A stretch of 58,217 nucleotides of DNA. It comes from CAYHVH01 sp964360335 (GTDB lineage: Bacteria; Patescibacteriota; Doudnabacteria; UBA920; 2-01-FULL-46-14). Numbering within the stretch: the first letter of the stretch is position 1; each line of letters begins with the position of its first letter. The translations under genes and the position numbers were made by a program. The stretch lies in NCBI GenBank assembly GCA_964360335.1, contig CAYHVH010000003.1:1-58217 (forward strand), in the 5' to 3' direction. The notes under the pieces are model-generated. The model searched no databases. It worked only from the letters and a program-made list of their open reading frames with translations, and was not told the origin of the DNA. Shown here piece by piece: positions 40,054-49,789 of this stretch.

Positions 40054-42879
40054 ATGACCGAAAAACGACCAGAGGACAATTTAGGAAGCAAAGATCAAAA
40101 CAGCGCCGTTTCGGCACCTCGCGAAGGAACCCCGGGCCTCGAAAACTTTTTAGAAATTTTGCGGCGGCTAGATAATGAGTATAAACGGTTAAAAGAGGAT
40201 GCCAAAACACGGGTCGCTAAAGCTTTCGATCCCCAAAAATACCAGACTTTAAAAGCAGAGCTCGAAAGCCTTAAACGGGTGGCGAGCAAAAGCTTGCCTC
40301 CACCAGAAACTTCCAAGGAGGCAGCAGATTTTTGGGAGCTGGTACAAGTTTTTGATAAAGAACTGGGTGGAAACGGGGAGTTGCCAAACTTGAATCCCGA
40401 GGATTCCTCGGAAAATCCTATAGACGCCAGTACGACGGGTGGTGAGAGCGTTTTGCCAGCTGCCACTCCCGCTACAGATGCGGAAGCGCCATACTATCGC
40501 CCGCCGAAGACAGTAGGGCCAATTCGCGCAAAAGCAAGAAGGGGAGGTGAAGATAACGACAGTGGGGATGGCATTGCAAATAATCGCGAAAACGGCCGCG
40601 GCCAAGGTGACGTTGGCCCCAATGCTTTTGTGACATACGATCGGCCGAGAAAACAAGGACCCGGCGAGGGCAAGGGCCGGCCCTTCAGCACCAAGCCCCG
40701 GGACTTTAGGTTGAATCCCTTGGGCGAACCATTAGGCGCGGCTTTGGGGAGTCCCGAACCTCCCAGAGGGATAAATAACCCACCCAAAAACAAACTAGGA
40801 CATGGCGGTCAAGACAATCCCAGTAGTTTTACCGAGGGAGATGCGCAAAAGTTAGCCGAGGCTTTGGTTGATACTTTGGAGCATCAGGAGAAGCCCAAGG
40901 AGCCCGGAGTTCAGGAAAATCATCCAGTTGGTGAAAGCGACAGAGGAGCGCTAGATGAACTGCGAGAAACCTTGAGTCGCAGCGGTCTTGACACTTCTCG
41001 TTTGGTGAGAAGCCCTGAAGAGTTGTCAAAAGCCCCATTGTCTGAATTATTGCCGCAGACTCGGGTCACGGGGCAAGAAAAAGAGGAGAAACAGGAGGTA
41101 GCAAGCGTTCGGCCAAAAATTACAAACCGGGAAAAGCTACTGGCCGCAGCACAAAAGGCCGGTCTGGGTCTCTCGGAAGAAGAAAAGCAGAATTTGCCAC
41201 TTCCCGAGCTGTACGCCCGAGTGGAACAGACACGCTTGGAACAGATGGAGATTATTAGGAAGGGCCCCGCCTACCGGTTCTGGCGGGAGAGCTATCTGGA
41301 AGCGATGAGCCTGGAGGAGATGGCGTCGCTGCTCCTGCGGAAGGAAAGGCTGCCCTACCTGCCGCCGGGAATTTCTCGGGGCGAACTCGGTCCAGCTTTG
41401 GAATTGTTTACCAAGGAGGTAAAAGCCGGCCGGGATCCTTTGAATACCTTAGCCAATGAGATTCAGGAGAGGCAGGGATTTCAGAATTTTGTTTACGAAG
41501 CCAAAATCGATCGCCGCACCGGCCAACCGGGCCGGGGCTTCCTGGACACGGATTCCGACGTCCGGGCCTGTTTGTTCTTGCTGAAAAAAATCGGTCATCC
41601 GGGGGTAGCCGCTGCCCGTCCCTTAAAACACGGAGAACTCCTGCCTGGCGCGTTTCACTTGGACCTGGGCGGCCACGGCGGACCGTTTCTGGAGGAAGCC
41701 AAAACCGATGCGCAAGGCCGACCAGCGGCCGGGGTGGACAATCACCGGCGGGAACGCTCCTACCCATCTTCCACCGCGAAAATCCTGTACCGCATCCTCA
41801 CGGGGCAAAACAAGATTGCCGACCAGTATCCTTTTCTGCGGGAACTCGCCACGAGTGAGACGCCGGAAGCGCGACGCCAACTCCGCGCGATTCAGCAGGT
41901 CGTGGATTTTTCCGTAGCGGAGGACAATGCCCGGTTCCCGATAAGCGGCGGGCGGAGCAAAGCGGAGCGCTTGGCGGATTTCAAAAAGAGTTACCAGACC
42001 CTGCGAGGTTTGGGCCGGTTTATGTCGGCCGACGAGCTTTATGATTATTTTTACCACTACGGGCAGCGCGGTCGTTACAAAGACGGCTTTCGCGAGGCGA
42101 CCGTCGAAAAAGAGTTTTTGCCAGTCGACCTGGATCGCTACCACATCCAAGAGCGATTCCGAAGACTCGTCTGGCAGGATGAGGAAAATGGCGAAAAAAA
42201 GCGGACCTTGACGCCGATTGATGACTATGTAAGTTTGGCCGTAAACCAAGCGACAGAGAGATTCGGCCAGAAGTCCAGAAAGGAACTCCTCCAAGCGGGG
42301 CGGTTAGTGGCGACCCGCCTCGGCACGTATATGATTGATATTGTGCGGAAACCGGGAGACCGGACCTTGGCCGGCCATCAGGCGGCGCAGGCGTTTGGCT
42401 TTGACGGGATGATTTCGGTTGATGTGGCCCGGGGGACTTTTATGCTGAATACGCTTAATCCCCGCAAAGATTTGAGCCGCGACCCGCGAGTGATGGCGCT
42501 TTGCCAGAAAGTCAACGGCGTCATGGTCAGAGGGACAATGCTCATCAAGCCGCCGGATGCGGAGCCAAAGCAAATTTCGCTTAAGGATATCCTCGGCGCG
42601 GTTGCACCGAAAGATTTTACCCCCCAGGGTTTGATTAAAGACGCGCTGGAGCTGGAGGCGAAAGGGGAGTTGAAACCAGAACGGGAGGCGAAAACCGAGG
42701 AAGAAACATTACGGGAGGTGGTCGCTGGGGAGTGGGAGGAGGAGGCTCGCAAAACTCTTTCGACCTTGGGTTATAGTGACCAAGAAATTGAGGCTTTAGT
42801 TAAACTTATGAGAGATAAAGAAGTTGCCTTAATTTTGCAGGGTATTAAAGAAGGGGAGAAGAAAGATGGTGGAAAGTGA
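40054..42879 (+). CDS. Large cytoplasmic protein, possible MYG1/DHH-like core, function unknown
   Basis: A 941-residue protein. Residues 1-90 are a coiled coil, 90-400 are low-complexity and polar (disordered), and 400-880 are globular. In the globular part, LDTDSDVRACLFLLKK (497-512), FHLDLGGHGG (534-543) and GVDNHRRERSYPSSTAKILYRIL (560-582) follow in the order and spacing of MYG1/DHH-type metal phosphoesterases (D...A.FLL, VDVGG, DHH), with Asn in place of the first His of DHH. No signal peptide or membrane segment. It overlaps the next gene by 14 bp. The MYG1 link is inference from pattern only. Confidence 0.6.
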   Translation: MTEKRPEDNLGSKDQNSAVSAPREGTPGLENFLEILRRLDNEYKRLKEDAKTRVAKAFDPQKYQTLKAELESLKRVASKSLPPPETSKEAADFWELVQVFDKELGGNGELPNLNPEDSSENPIDASTTGGESVLPAATPATDAEAPYYRPPKTVGPIRAKARRGGEDNDSGDGIANNRENGRGQGDVGPNAFVTYDRPRKQGPGEGKGRPFSTKPRDFRLNPLGEPLGAALGSPEPPRGINNPPKNKLGHGGQDNPSSFTEGDAQKLAEALVDTLEHQEKPKEPGVQENHPVGESDRGALDELRETLSRSGLDTSRLVRSPEELSKAPLSELLPQTRVTGQEKEEKQEVASVRPKITNREKLLAAAQKAGLGLSEEEKQNLPLPELYARVEQTRLEQMEIIRKGPAYRFWRESYLEAMSLEEMASLLLRKERLPYLPPGISRGELGPALELFTKEVKAGRDPLNTLANEIQERQGFQNFVYEAKIDRRTGQPGRGFLDTDSDVRACLFLLKKIGHPGVAAARPLKHGELLPGAFHLDLGGHGGPFLEEAKTDAQGRPAAGVDNHRRERSYPSSTAKILYRILTGQNKIADQYPFLRELATSETPEARRQLRAIQQVVDFSVAEDNARFPISGGRSKAERLADFKKSYQTLRGLGRFMSADELYDYFYHYGQRGRYKDGFREATVEKEFLPVDLDRYHIQERFRRLVWQDEENGEKKRTLTPIDDYVSLAVNQATERFGQKSRKELLQAGRLVATRLGTYMIDIVRKPGDRTLAGHQAAQAFGFDGMISVDVARGTFMLNTLNPRKDLSRDPRVMALCQKVNGVMVRGTMLIKPPDAEPKQISLKDILGAVAPKDFTPQGLIKDALELEAKGELKPEREAKTEEETLREVVAGEWEEEARKTLSTLGYSDQEIEALVKLMRDKEVALILQGIKEGEKKDGGK

Positions 42880-45715
42880 GGCTAGAAATTTAGGGGCTTT
42901 GGACGCTTTAGCCCAGTTGCGACAGCGTTTGATAGAGCGACACCGGAGGGAAAGAGAAGTTGTGTCGCCTGCCCCGACGGCGGCTCCAGAACAACCGGCC
43001 CCAACTTTGGCCAGAGAACCGACCCCTGCACCAGCAGAGGCAGTTCTGCCAGCCGGGGCCACGAGGCCCGAGGCAGGGCCAGGACTTCCTCGCGTGGAAA
43101 GGCCTCTCGAGCCACCACCATCCCAGGCCGTAGAAGCCGTGGTAGCCCAAGAAGTGCAGGGGGTTCTTCAGGAAAAAGCCCAAGCACCGGAGCTCTCTGC
43201 GGCAGAAAGGCAGCGGCTCGAGAAGATTCTCAACAATAAAAATCTTTTAGACAAAGCGGCGGAATTTGCCTATAAAAAATTAAAGGGCGAAAAGTTCGCC
43301 GGCATTCCCTTGGATTTTGCCGTATCCTTCGCTGGCACTGCGGCAGTGAGATTGGCCACGCGCAAAATCTTGGAGAGTGCTTTTTCCATTACTGGCGGAG
43401 CAGTTACGGGGGCGATAATTGGCGCTGGTTTCAGAGGTTTTCGCGAGTGGCGCAAAGCGGTCAAAGAACAATACTCGGCTACCTCTTGGCTGAAGGATCT
43501 GGAGGGAAAGGACGGATTGGAACTGGCACAACTTCATCAAGCCGTCAGTCAGGCGATTGAGCAGAACAAGGTTAGAGGCAGCGAGGAAGAAGCCAGGGCT
43601 TTGATTTTGCGGTTGCGTGATATTGAATCAAAAATCCAGGCGCAGAAAATTGACAATTCCAAACCTTTAGAGGTGGTGACCGGCCAAGTTTTGGGCATTA
43701 GGGAACAGGCCCTGGGCATGACAGAACTTGAAGGCCGGCGCAAGGATTTATACCAAGAGATGCTCCAGACCAGAAGAAAGCAAGTCTTGTGGAAAGTTGC
43801 CAAAGGAGCAGGGAAAGGAGCGCTGATTGGGGCTGCAGGCGGGGCCCTGGCCGAGTATGCGGCAGAGCAAATCAAAGATTGGCTGGAGGAGGGAAAAGAA
43901 GCGGCGGTGGCAACACCGGAGGCAGCGGAACTTGCCCGGCAGACCAAAGAGCAGGCCCTCGCGGGGATGGCCGAGAAAGTTGAAGAGGCCGAGAAGGCGG
44001 CATTGTTGCAAGCGGTCAGAAAAGGTATTGACGACCTGCCCAATCAAATTTTCGAGATCAATGCGCAAGCCGGTGAGGGACTAACGCACATTTCCAGAAA
44101 CGCTATTCACGATTATCTCGTCCAGCTTCAACAGTTTGGAATCGAGCCGACCGCAGAAATGAAGCTTGACCAAGCTCAATTGGTTTACGCTGAAGATTGG
44201 CTGCGCCGCGAGATTGAACAAGTGGAAATAGTCCAGCCAGGCGAGGAGTTTAAAATCAAAGGGGAGCTAATCGCCAAAGCTCTTGGTAAAGCCCAATCCT
44301 TGAGTGAGCAAGAGCTTACAAATCTCAAAGAAAACTGGGTTGGCAAAATTGGCGAACGAACTTGGCAAAAAATTATGGATTATTCCCAGCCTTTTAATGA
44401 GGCCAATAATTTTTCCCAAGTCGTGCACGACAAAGCGATTGTAGCCGAGGAACAGGCCGCCGCTCAAGTCAAAAAAGCAGCCGAGGCAGTCGCAGCCGGG
44501 GCCAAAAAGCTAGCGGCGGAAAAAGCCGGTGAGGCGGTTGAGAAAGTAGGGCGCACGGCAAAAGACGAGCGCACGCTCAAATATATTCTTGGGACGGTTT
44601 TGGGCGTTGGCGCGGCTGCTGCCGCTGGCTTTACCGCTTACCGGTATCGGGAGAAAATTGCTGGCGTTTTTGGTGGAGCAACAGATGCCCTCCGCCAAAG
44701 GATTACGCAGGCGCGAGAATCCCGTCCCAGAGTCCCGGCAACACCGGAGCAAAAAGGAAAGGTGAAAGAAGGGGAGGCAGAGAAGCTTGCGGCCGATCCC
44801 ATTCTCCAGTTTGTTGAGGCACACGGTTGGAAGCCAAAGCAGGGGGATATTGAATATCAAGCAATTGTTCCGGGAGATTTAGGAAAAGATAAGGCAGGGA
44901 GCTTAAGTCTTAGCAATTATTCTGACTATCGCCGTCATCTTGAGCAGATGTCACCTTATCAGCGAGTGAAAGCTTTGCAATATAGTAATACCGGTTTGTT
45001 GGCAACAGACGGCTTTTGGAAAAAAGTGGATGGGCTTTCAGAAGAGGACCAGAAAAAATGGGAGCAGTTGAGACGACAAATTAAGTCGGGCCGGGTCGAG
45101 GATAAATATACGGGGAAGCCGGAAGTCAGACCGGTAGCTAGGGATGAAGCAGAGACCAGAAGAAACAATATGGAGCATGAATATGGTATGCAGTTCTATC
45201 CTGATTATTTTGCCGATGATGACGGAAATGATTACGCCCTTGTCCGATTAGTTGAAGTTTTGGCAAAGCTGCCAAAGGAGAGATTAAAAGCAAAAAAGTT
45301 CCAGCCAAGCTTGAATAATTCCTTAGAGGAGGATGGAATTATCAAGTTTAACCCCGACGCCAAGCCAGAAGAATTACAAGAATTTCTTACAAGGGAGGCT
45401 TTGGACAAAGCAGACAAAATCGCTGATTTGGACAGGCAAGCAGACCAAATAAAATACCAACTATACCGCACCAAGAACGTAAACAACATTGTACCCATGG
45501 TTCATGGCGAAAAGTATTTGCAAGGAGTGAGATCCCTAAAAGAGGCAGCAGAGAGTTTAGATCTTCCGCCGACTTTAGATATCTACTTATTTGATCCGGC
45601 AACGCGAGAATCTTCGGATAAATACCTGTATTTAGGTTATGATTTAAGCCCGGGAGAGATGCGCGCCGTGATTGAAAAGTATTTAACTCAACAAGCTAGC
45701 AAAGAAAACAAATAG
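42866..45715 (+). CDS. Large membrane-associated protein, function unknown
   Basis: A 949-residue protein. The N-terminal 110 residues are helical then Ala/Pro-rich. Glycine-zipper-like hydrophobic segments occur at about 147-200 (AVSFAGTAAVRLA, GGAVTGAIIGAGF), 313-333 (GAGKGALIGAAGGALAEYAAE) and 573-592 (ILGTVLGVGAAAAAGFTAY), separated by long charged coiled coils. The C-terminus (about 635-949) is a separate globular domain with EHEYGMQFYPDYFADDDGNDYALVRLVE and LDIYLFDPATRESSDKYLYLGYDLSPGEM. I recognise no family. It starts inside the previous gene and is followed after 3 bp by a DUF5663-like gene. Confidence 0.6.
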   Translation: MVESEARNLGALDALAQLRQRLIERHRREREVVSPAPTAAPEQPAPTLAREPTPAPAEAVLPAGATRPEAGPGLPRVERPLEPPPSQAVEAVVAQEVQGVLQEKAQAPELSAAERQRLEKILNNKNLLDKAAEFAYKKLKGEKFAGIPLDFAVSFAGTAAVRLATRKILESAFSITGGAVTGAIIGAGFRGFREWRKAVKEQYSATSWLKDLEGKDGLELAQLHQAVSQAIEQNKVRGSEEEARALILRLRDIESKIQAQKIDNSKPLEVVTGQVLGIREQALGMTELEGRRKDLYQEMLQTRRKQVLWKVAKGAGKGALIGAAGGALAEYAAEQIKDWLEEGKEAAVATPEAAELARQTKEQALAGMAEKVEEAEKAALLQAVRKGIDDLPNQIFEINAQAGEGLTHISRNAIHDYLVQLQQFGIEPTAEMKLDQAQLVYAEDWLRREIEQVEIVQPGEEFKIKGELIAKALGKAQSLSEQELTNLKENWVGKIGERTWQKIMDYSQPFNEANNFSQVVHDKAIVAEEQAAAQVKKAAEAVAAGAKKLAAEKAGEAVEKVGRTAKDERTLKYILGTVLGVGAAAAAGFTAYRYREKIAGVFGGATDALRQRITQARESRPRVPATPEQKGKVKEGEAEKLAADPILQFVEAHGWKPKQGDIEYQAIVPGDLGKDKAGSLSLSNYSDYRRHLEQMSPYQRVKALQYSNTGLLATDGFWKKVDGLSEEDQKKWEQLRRQIKSGRVEDKYTGKPEVRPVARDEAETRRNNMEHEYGMQFYPDYFADDDGNDYALVRLVEVLAKLPKERLKAKKFQPSLNNSLEEDGIIKFNPDAKPEELQEFLTREALDKADKIADLDRQADQIKYQLYRTKNVNNIVPMVHGEKYLQGVRSLKEAAESLDLPPTLDIYLFDPATRESSDKYLYLGYDLSPGEMRAVIEKYLTQQASKENK

Positions 45716-45718
45716 TTT

Positions 45719-46018
45719 ATGAACACAAACCCTCATGAATTGACCAACAAACTTTTGCAGGATTTGGGTATTGAAAAGCCGAGCCCCGAACTTGCCGAAA
45801 AAGTCGAGGAGCATTTTGCCAAAGTGATTTTGGAGGTTTTGATTCGTCGTTTTCCCGAAGGCAAGCTTGATGAGCTCAAACAAAAATTTGAAGCAGACGC
45901 ACCTGATCTGGAGGACTTTGTCGCCCGAGAAGCGGCGACCATCCCGGGCTTGGCGCAGGAGCTCGAGGAAGCGGTCTTGCGCGAGCGGGAAGTAATTCGT
46001 CACTTGCTGTACCGCTAA
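45719..46018 (+). CDS. DUF5663-like small protein
   Basis: A 99-residue helical protein: LTNKLLQDLGIEKPSPELAEKVEEHFAKVILEVLIRRFPEGKLDELKQKFE ... EDFVAREAATIPGLAQELEEAVLREREVI. The order matches the DUF5663 family seen in CPR genomes; no function is known. It starts 3 bp after the large membrane protein gene and lies 15 bp before the next. Confidence 0.7.
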   Translation: MNTNPHELTNKLLQDLGIEKPSPELAEKVEEHFAKVILEVLIRRFPEGKLDELKQKFEADAPDLEDFVAREAATIPGLAQELEEAVLREREVIRHLLYR

Positions 46019-46033
46019 ATTAAAATCCTTGAT

Positions 46034-46828
46034 ATGGACTCGGTAGAGCAAAAGCCGGTTAATCCCGGCAGCCCAAGATTTTCCCGGGCCCGCCTTTTCG
46101 GCGGGATAGGAGTTTTGGTTTTGGGTATTTTGCTCGGGGGATTTTGGGGGTGGCGGGAAAAGAATCGGGAGCAGGAAGTCACCTCCCCTGCCTCAAGCGG
46201 GGTTTTGGGCGATTTGGAGGAGCGCGCCGGAGGAGCTGTCCAGGGCACTGCGGCTAGTACCGAAGAGGGTTCGGCGTTACCGCAGGGAGAGGACATTCAG
46301 GTTTCGCTCCCCCCTCAACCGCCCTCACCCCCCGTAGCACTTCCCCCTCCCTCGCCGCCGCCCAAATCCCAGCCCAGCGTGATGAAGCCAGTGAGTGTTT
46401 GCGAGCAGGCCAAAAAAGAGCTCGCGGGTGCGCAGGAGAGCATTCGCAAGGATTACGAGAGGGCGGCCGTGGCCGCCAAAACGGCCTATGATGAAGAACA
46501 ACTGTCCGTTTCGCGGCAGCTTACAGAGCTTCAAAGGCAACGCAACGAAGCGATTAACAATTATCTCACCGCGATTGCCATTACCACCTCTAAGTATAAT
46601 TCGGCTACGACCACCAGCGCTTACGAAATTTATCAGCAAGAACAGCGCCTGGCGCTGGAATCATACACTCAAGTCATTACCCGGATTAGTACTGAAGAGC
46701 TGCCGCTATTGGAACAAAAAAAGACCTCCCAAGCCGCGTACGAGGAGGTCCTTCAAGCCAGAGCGTCCAAAAAAGATCAAGATTTGGCGGCCGCCCAGGT
46801 AGTGTACGAAGCAAAGGGCTGCCGGTAA
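46034..46828 (+). CDS. Membrane-anchored coiled-coil protein
   Basis: A 264-residue protein with one N-terminal membrane helix (LFGGIGVLVLGILLGGFWGW, about 21-40), a Pro-rich spacer (about 90-115) with one Cys at about 122, and a long coiled coil (SIRKDYERAAVAAKTAYDEEQLSVSRQLTELQRQRNEAI ... LEQKKTSQAAYEEVLQARASKKDQDLAAAQ). A second Cys is next to the C-terminus. It would form a rod outside the membrane. It ends exactly where clpB ends on the other strand (no gap), and it closes the block. Confidence 0.65.
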   Translation: MDSVEQKPVNPGSPRFSRARLFGGIGVLVLGILLGGFWGWREKNREQEVTSPASSGVLGDLEERAGGAVQGTAASTEEGSALPQGEDIQVSLPPQPPSPPVALPPPSPPPKSQPSVMKPVSVCEQAKKELAGAQESIRKDYERAAVAAKTAYDEEQLSVSRQLTELQRQRNEAINNYLTAIAITTSKYNSATTTSAYEIYQQEQRLALESYTQVITRISTEELPLLEQKKTSQAAYEEVLQARASKKDQDLAAAQVVYEAKGCR

Positions 46829-49477
46829 TTATTTCTTGGCCGGTTCGCCTTCGTGGACCGTGTGAAAGACAATTTCGTTCTTCCGGGCGTCAATTTCCAA
46901 AGTTTGTCCTTTTTCCACCTCGCCCTTGATCATCAGGAGCGCCAACTTGTCCATGAGTTCTTTCTGCAGGGCCCGTTTCAGGGGCCGGGCGCCGTAGACC
47001 AGGTCAAAACCCTTTTCGGCCAGGAGTTTTTTCGCGGCCGGCTTGACCTTGAGGGTGATGCCGCGGTCCAGGAGACGCTTTTGCATGAGCGTGAGCTGTA
47101 AGTCGACGATTTTTTCGATATGCTTGTGCGAAAGCGGATGAAAGATAATGATTTCGTCAATGCGGTTTAAAAACTCCGGCCGGAAATGCTTGTTCAAGAC
47201 CTCCAGAACGTGTTCCCGCATCTCTTTTTCGGCCAAGGTCTCGGTCCCGTGATCCTGGGCAAAACCGATGGTTTGGCTGCGGATCATTTCCGAGCCGAGA
47301 TTACTCGTCATAATAACGATGGTATTTTTGAAATTGACATTTCTGCCCTTGGCGTCGGTAAGTTGTCCTTCGTCCAGGATTTGGAGGAGGATGTTGAAAA
47401 TTTCCGGGTGGGCTTTTTCGATTTCGTCGAACAGGACGACGCTGTACGGCCGGCGCCGGATGATTTCCGTCAGTTGCCCGCCCTCTTCGTAGCCGACGTA
47501 GCCGGGCGGGGAGCCGATGAATTTGGCGATGGAGTGCTTTTCGCTGTACTCGGACATGTCAATCTGCACGAGCGCTTTTTCGTCGTTAAACAGAAATTCG
47601 GCCAGGGCTTTGGCGGTTTCCGTTTTGCCCACCCCGGTGGGCCCCAAGAAAATAAACGAGCCGATGGGCCGTCGCTCTTCGGCGATTCCCGCTCGTGAGC
47701 GGCGGATGGCATTGCTGATTGCGGCAATCGCCTCGTCCTGGCCGACAATCCGTTTCCGAAGTTCCCCTTCCATCTGGGTTAGTTTCTGGGATTCCGATTC
47801 CAGCATCTTGTAGACGGGAATGCCGGTCCAGCGGGCGACCATCTGGGCGATGTCCTCTTCGGTGACTTTTTCCTTGAGAATTTTGTGTTTGCTCTGGAGT
47901 TTGATTAGCCGTTGTTCTTTGTCGGTGATTTCTTTGGTAAGTTTGGGCAACTCCCCATAGCGAATTTCCGCGACTTTGTTGAGATCCCCCTCCCGCTCGG
48001 CGGATTCGGCCTGCATTTTGAACTCGTCGATCCGGGTTTTGGCTTCCCGGATCTTGGTGATGATTTCTTTTTCCGCTTCCCACTGCAGCCGCAATGTGCG
48101 CGCTTCTTCCTGGATTTCCGCGAGTTCTTTCTCGATCTTCGGCAGAACTTCACTGCCGGCCGCCGTGTCGTCCTTCTTCAAGGCCTCGCGCTCGATTTCG
48201 AGCTTGCGGATTTTGCGCGAGAGCATGTCGAGGCCTTCGGGCATGCTGTCGATCTCCAGGCGCAGATTTGATCCGGCTTCGTCGATGAGGTCGATGGCCT
48301 TGTCCGGCAGGTAGCGGTCGGAAATGTAGCGCGACGAAAGTTCGGCCGCGGAGACCAGCGCTTCGTCCGTAATTTTTACGCCGTGATGGACTTCGTATTT
48401 CTCTTTGATCCCGCGTAACATGGCGATGGTGTCCTCCACTGCCGGCTCCGTGACCATAATCGGCTGGAAGCGCCGCTCCAGGGCGGCGTCCTTTTCAATA
48501 TATTTCTGGTACTCTTTGAGAGTGGTGGCGCCGATGGCGTGCAGGAGCCCGCGTGAGAGCATCGGTTTGAGCATGTTCGAGGCATCCAGGCCGCCCTCGG
48601 CCGCTCCCGCCCCGACGACGGTGTGCAGCTCGTCGATAAACAGGATGATTTTCCCGGCCGAGCGTTCCACTTCCCGGAGGACGCTCTTCATCCGTTGTTC
48701 AAATTCTCCCCGAAATTTCGCTCCCGCCAGGAGGGCGCCCAAGTCCAGCCCCAGGAGGAGTTTGTTCTTCAGGCTCTCCGGGACGTCCCCGGCCACGATG
48801 CGCTGGGCCAGGCCTTCGACGACGGCGGTTTTGCCTACCCCAGGCTCGCCGATCAGCACTGGATTGTTTTTGGTGCGGCGGGAGAGGACCTGCATCACCC
48901 GCCGGATTTCCTGGTCGCGCCCGATCACTGGATCGAGCTTGTTTTTACGGGCCAGGTCCGTGAGATTCAACGTGTATTTTTCCAACGCTTGATAAGTTTG
49001 TTCCGGTTCCGGGTTGGTTACCCGTTCCGCTCCCCGAATTTCTTTGAGATGGTCCAGGACTTCCGCGGTCGTCAGCCCAAATTGTTCCAGGAGGCGCTTT
49101 GTCTGGTTGCCGCGTTCCAGAATGGCCAAAAACAGATGCTCGGTGGAAACGTATTCGTCCTTGAGTTTGATGGCTTCTTTCATGGATTGGGACAGGACTT
49201 CGTTGAGACTGCGGGTCACGTAAATTTGCCCCAAGCCCGAGGGAAAAGCGGCCACCTGCGGCAGGACCTGCAAAATTTTGACGATTTGGGTTTCCAGGAG
49301 CTTACTGTCGACTTTCATCTTTTCCAAAAGCGAGCCCACTACCCCGCCTTCCTGCTGGATGAGGGACAGAAGCAGGTGAATCGTGTCCACTTGCTGGTGG
49401 TCATATTCTGAGGCAATCGTTTGCGAGGCCGCGATTGCTTCCTGCGCTTTTTGGGTGAATTTGTCGAGGGGGATCAT
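46829..49477 (-). CDS. clpB: ATP-dependent disaggregase ClpB
   Basis: An 882-residue Hsp100 chaperone that pulls aggregated proteins apart with DnaK. It starts at the ATG 49477 (MIPLDKFTQKAQEAI); a codon set five residues up is less typical. It has the double-repeat N-domain, NBD1 with Walker A GEPGVGKTAVVEG and Walker B IILFIDELH, a middle coiled coil (about 400-530), and NBD2 with GPTGVGKTETAKAL and VVLFDEIEKAH. The upstream region holds a CIRCE operator, so HrcA control is likely. Confidence 0.96.
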   Translation of the reverse strand: MIPLDKFTQKAQEAIAASQTIASEYDHQQVDTIHLLLSLIQQEGGVVGSLLEKMKVDSKLLETQIVKILQVLPQVAAFPSGLGQIYVTRSLNEVLSQSMKEAIKLKDEYVSTEHLFLAILERGNQTKRLLEQFGLTTAEVLDHLKEIRGAERVTNPEPEQTYQALEKYTLNLTDLARKNKLDPVIGRDQEIRRVMQVLSRRTKNNPVLIGEPGVGKTAVVEGLAQRIVAGDVPESLKNKLLLGLDLGALLAGAKFRGEFEQRMKSVLREVERSAGKIILFIDELHTVVGAGAAEGGLDASNMLKPMLSRGLLHAIGATTLKEYQKYIEKDAALERRFQPIMVTEPAVEDTIAMLRGIKEKYEVHHGVKITDEALVSAAELSSRYISDRYLPDKAIDLIDEAGSNLRLEIDSMPEGLDMLSRKIRKLEIEREALKKDDTAAGSEVLPKIEKELAEIQEEARTLRLQWEAEKEIITKIREAKTRIDEFKMQAESAEREGDLNKVAEIRYGELPKLTKEITDKEQRLIKLQSKHKILKEKVTEEDIAQMVARWTGIPVYKMLESESQKLTQMEGELRKRIVGQDEAIAAISNAIRRSRAGIAEERRPIGSFIFLGPTGVGKTETAKALAEFLFNDEKALVQIDMSEYSEKHSIAKFIGSPPGYVGYEEGGQLTEIIRRRPYSVVLFDEIEKAHPEIFNILLQILDEGQLTDAKGRNVNFKNTIVIMTSNLGSEMIRSQTIGFAQDHGTETLAEKEMREHVLEVLNKHFRPEFLNRIDEIIIFHPLSHKHIEKIVDLQLTLMQKRLLDRGITLKVKPAAKKLLAEKGFDLVYGARPLKRALQKELMDKLALLMIKGEVEKGQTLEIDARKNEIVFHTVHEGEPAKK

Positions 49478-49537
49478 ATAAAGCAAGTTCAAAAATCAAA
49501 TATCAAAATTCAAAAATTAGAATACCAATCTTTTATA

Positions 49538-49572
49538 TTAGCACTCTAGCACACAAAGTGCTAATTTGTCAA
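49538..49572 (-). promoter_or_regulatory. CIRCE operator and promoter of clpB
   Basis: TTAGCACTC (49538-49546), 9 bp, AAGTGCTAA (49556-49564): the HrcA-binding CIRCE element with a single change from the standard GAGTGCTAA arm. On minus a TTGACA (49567-49572) borders it, followed after 18 bp by TAGAGT with TGC before it, so the operator covers the promoter spacer and -10. Confidence 0.88.
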
Positions 49573-49586
49573 GCTCTGGATTTTTT

Positions 49587-49623
49587 CCTCCCCAGGCGTG
49601 GGGAGGGATGAAGGGAGAGGTCG
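49587..49623. repeat. Palindromic repeat, family A, short copy, and neighbouring half-elements
   Basis: CCTCCCCAGG/CGTGGGGAGG core with GAGAGGTCG after it. From 49640 to 49789 follow CCTCTCTCC-type half-elements and the imperfectly repeated segment GACCTTGAG...GAAATGGTC (two units). No gene is seen in this stretch. Confidence 0.8.
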
Positions 49624-49789
49624 AATTGTGAGACATCGGCAACCTCTCTCCTGCCTCTCCCCTCGCTCACTCGGCTTCGCTCACCCTTCGGCTCCCGTTC
49701 AGGGTGACCTTGAGCAACGCCGAAATGGTCAGAGCGACCTTGAGTGGAATCGAAATGGTCGCCAGGGGAGAGAGCTTTTTTGTTGGCGG

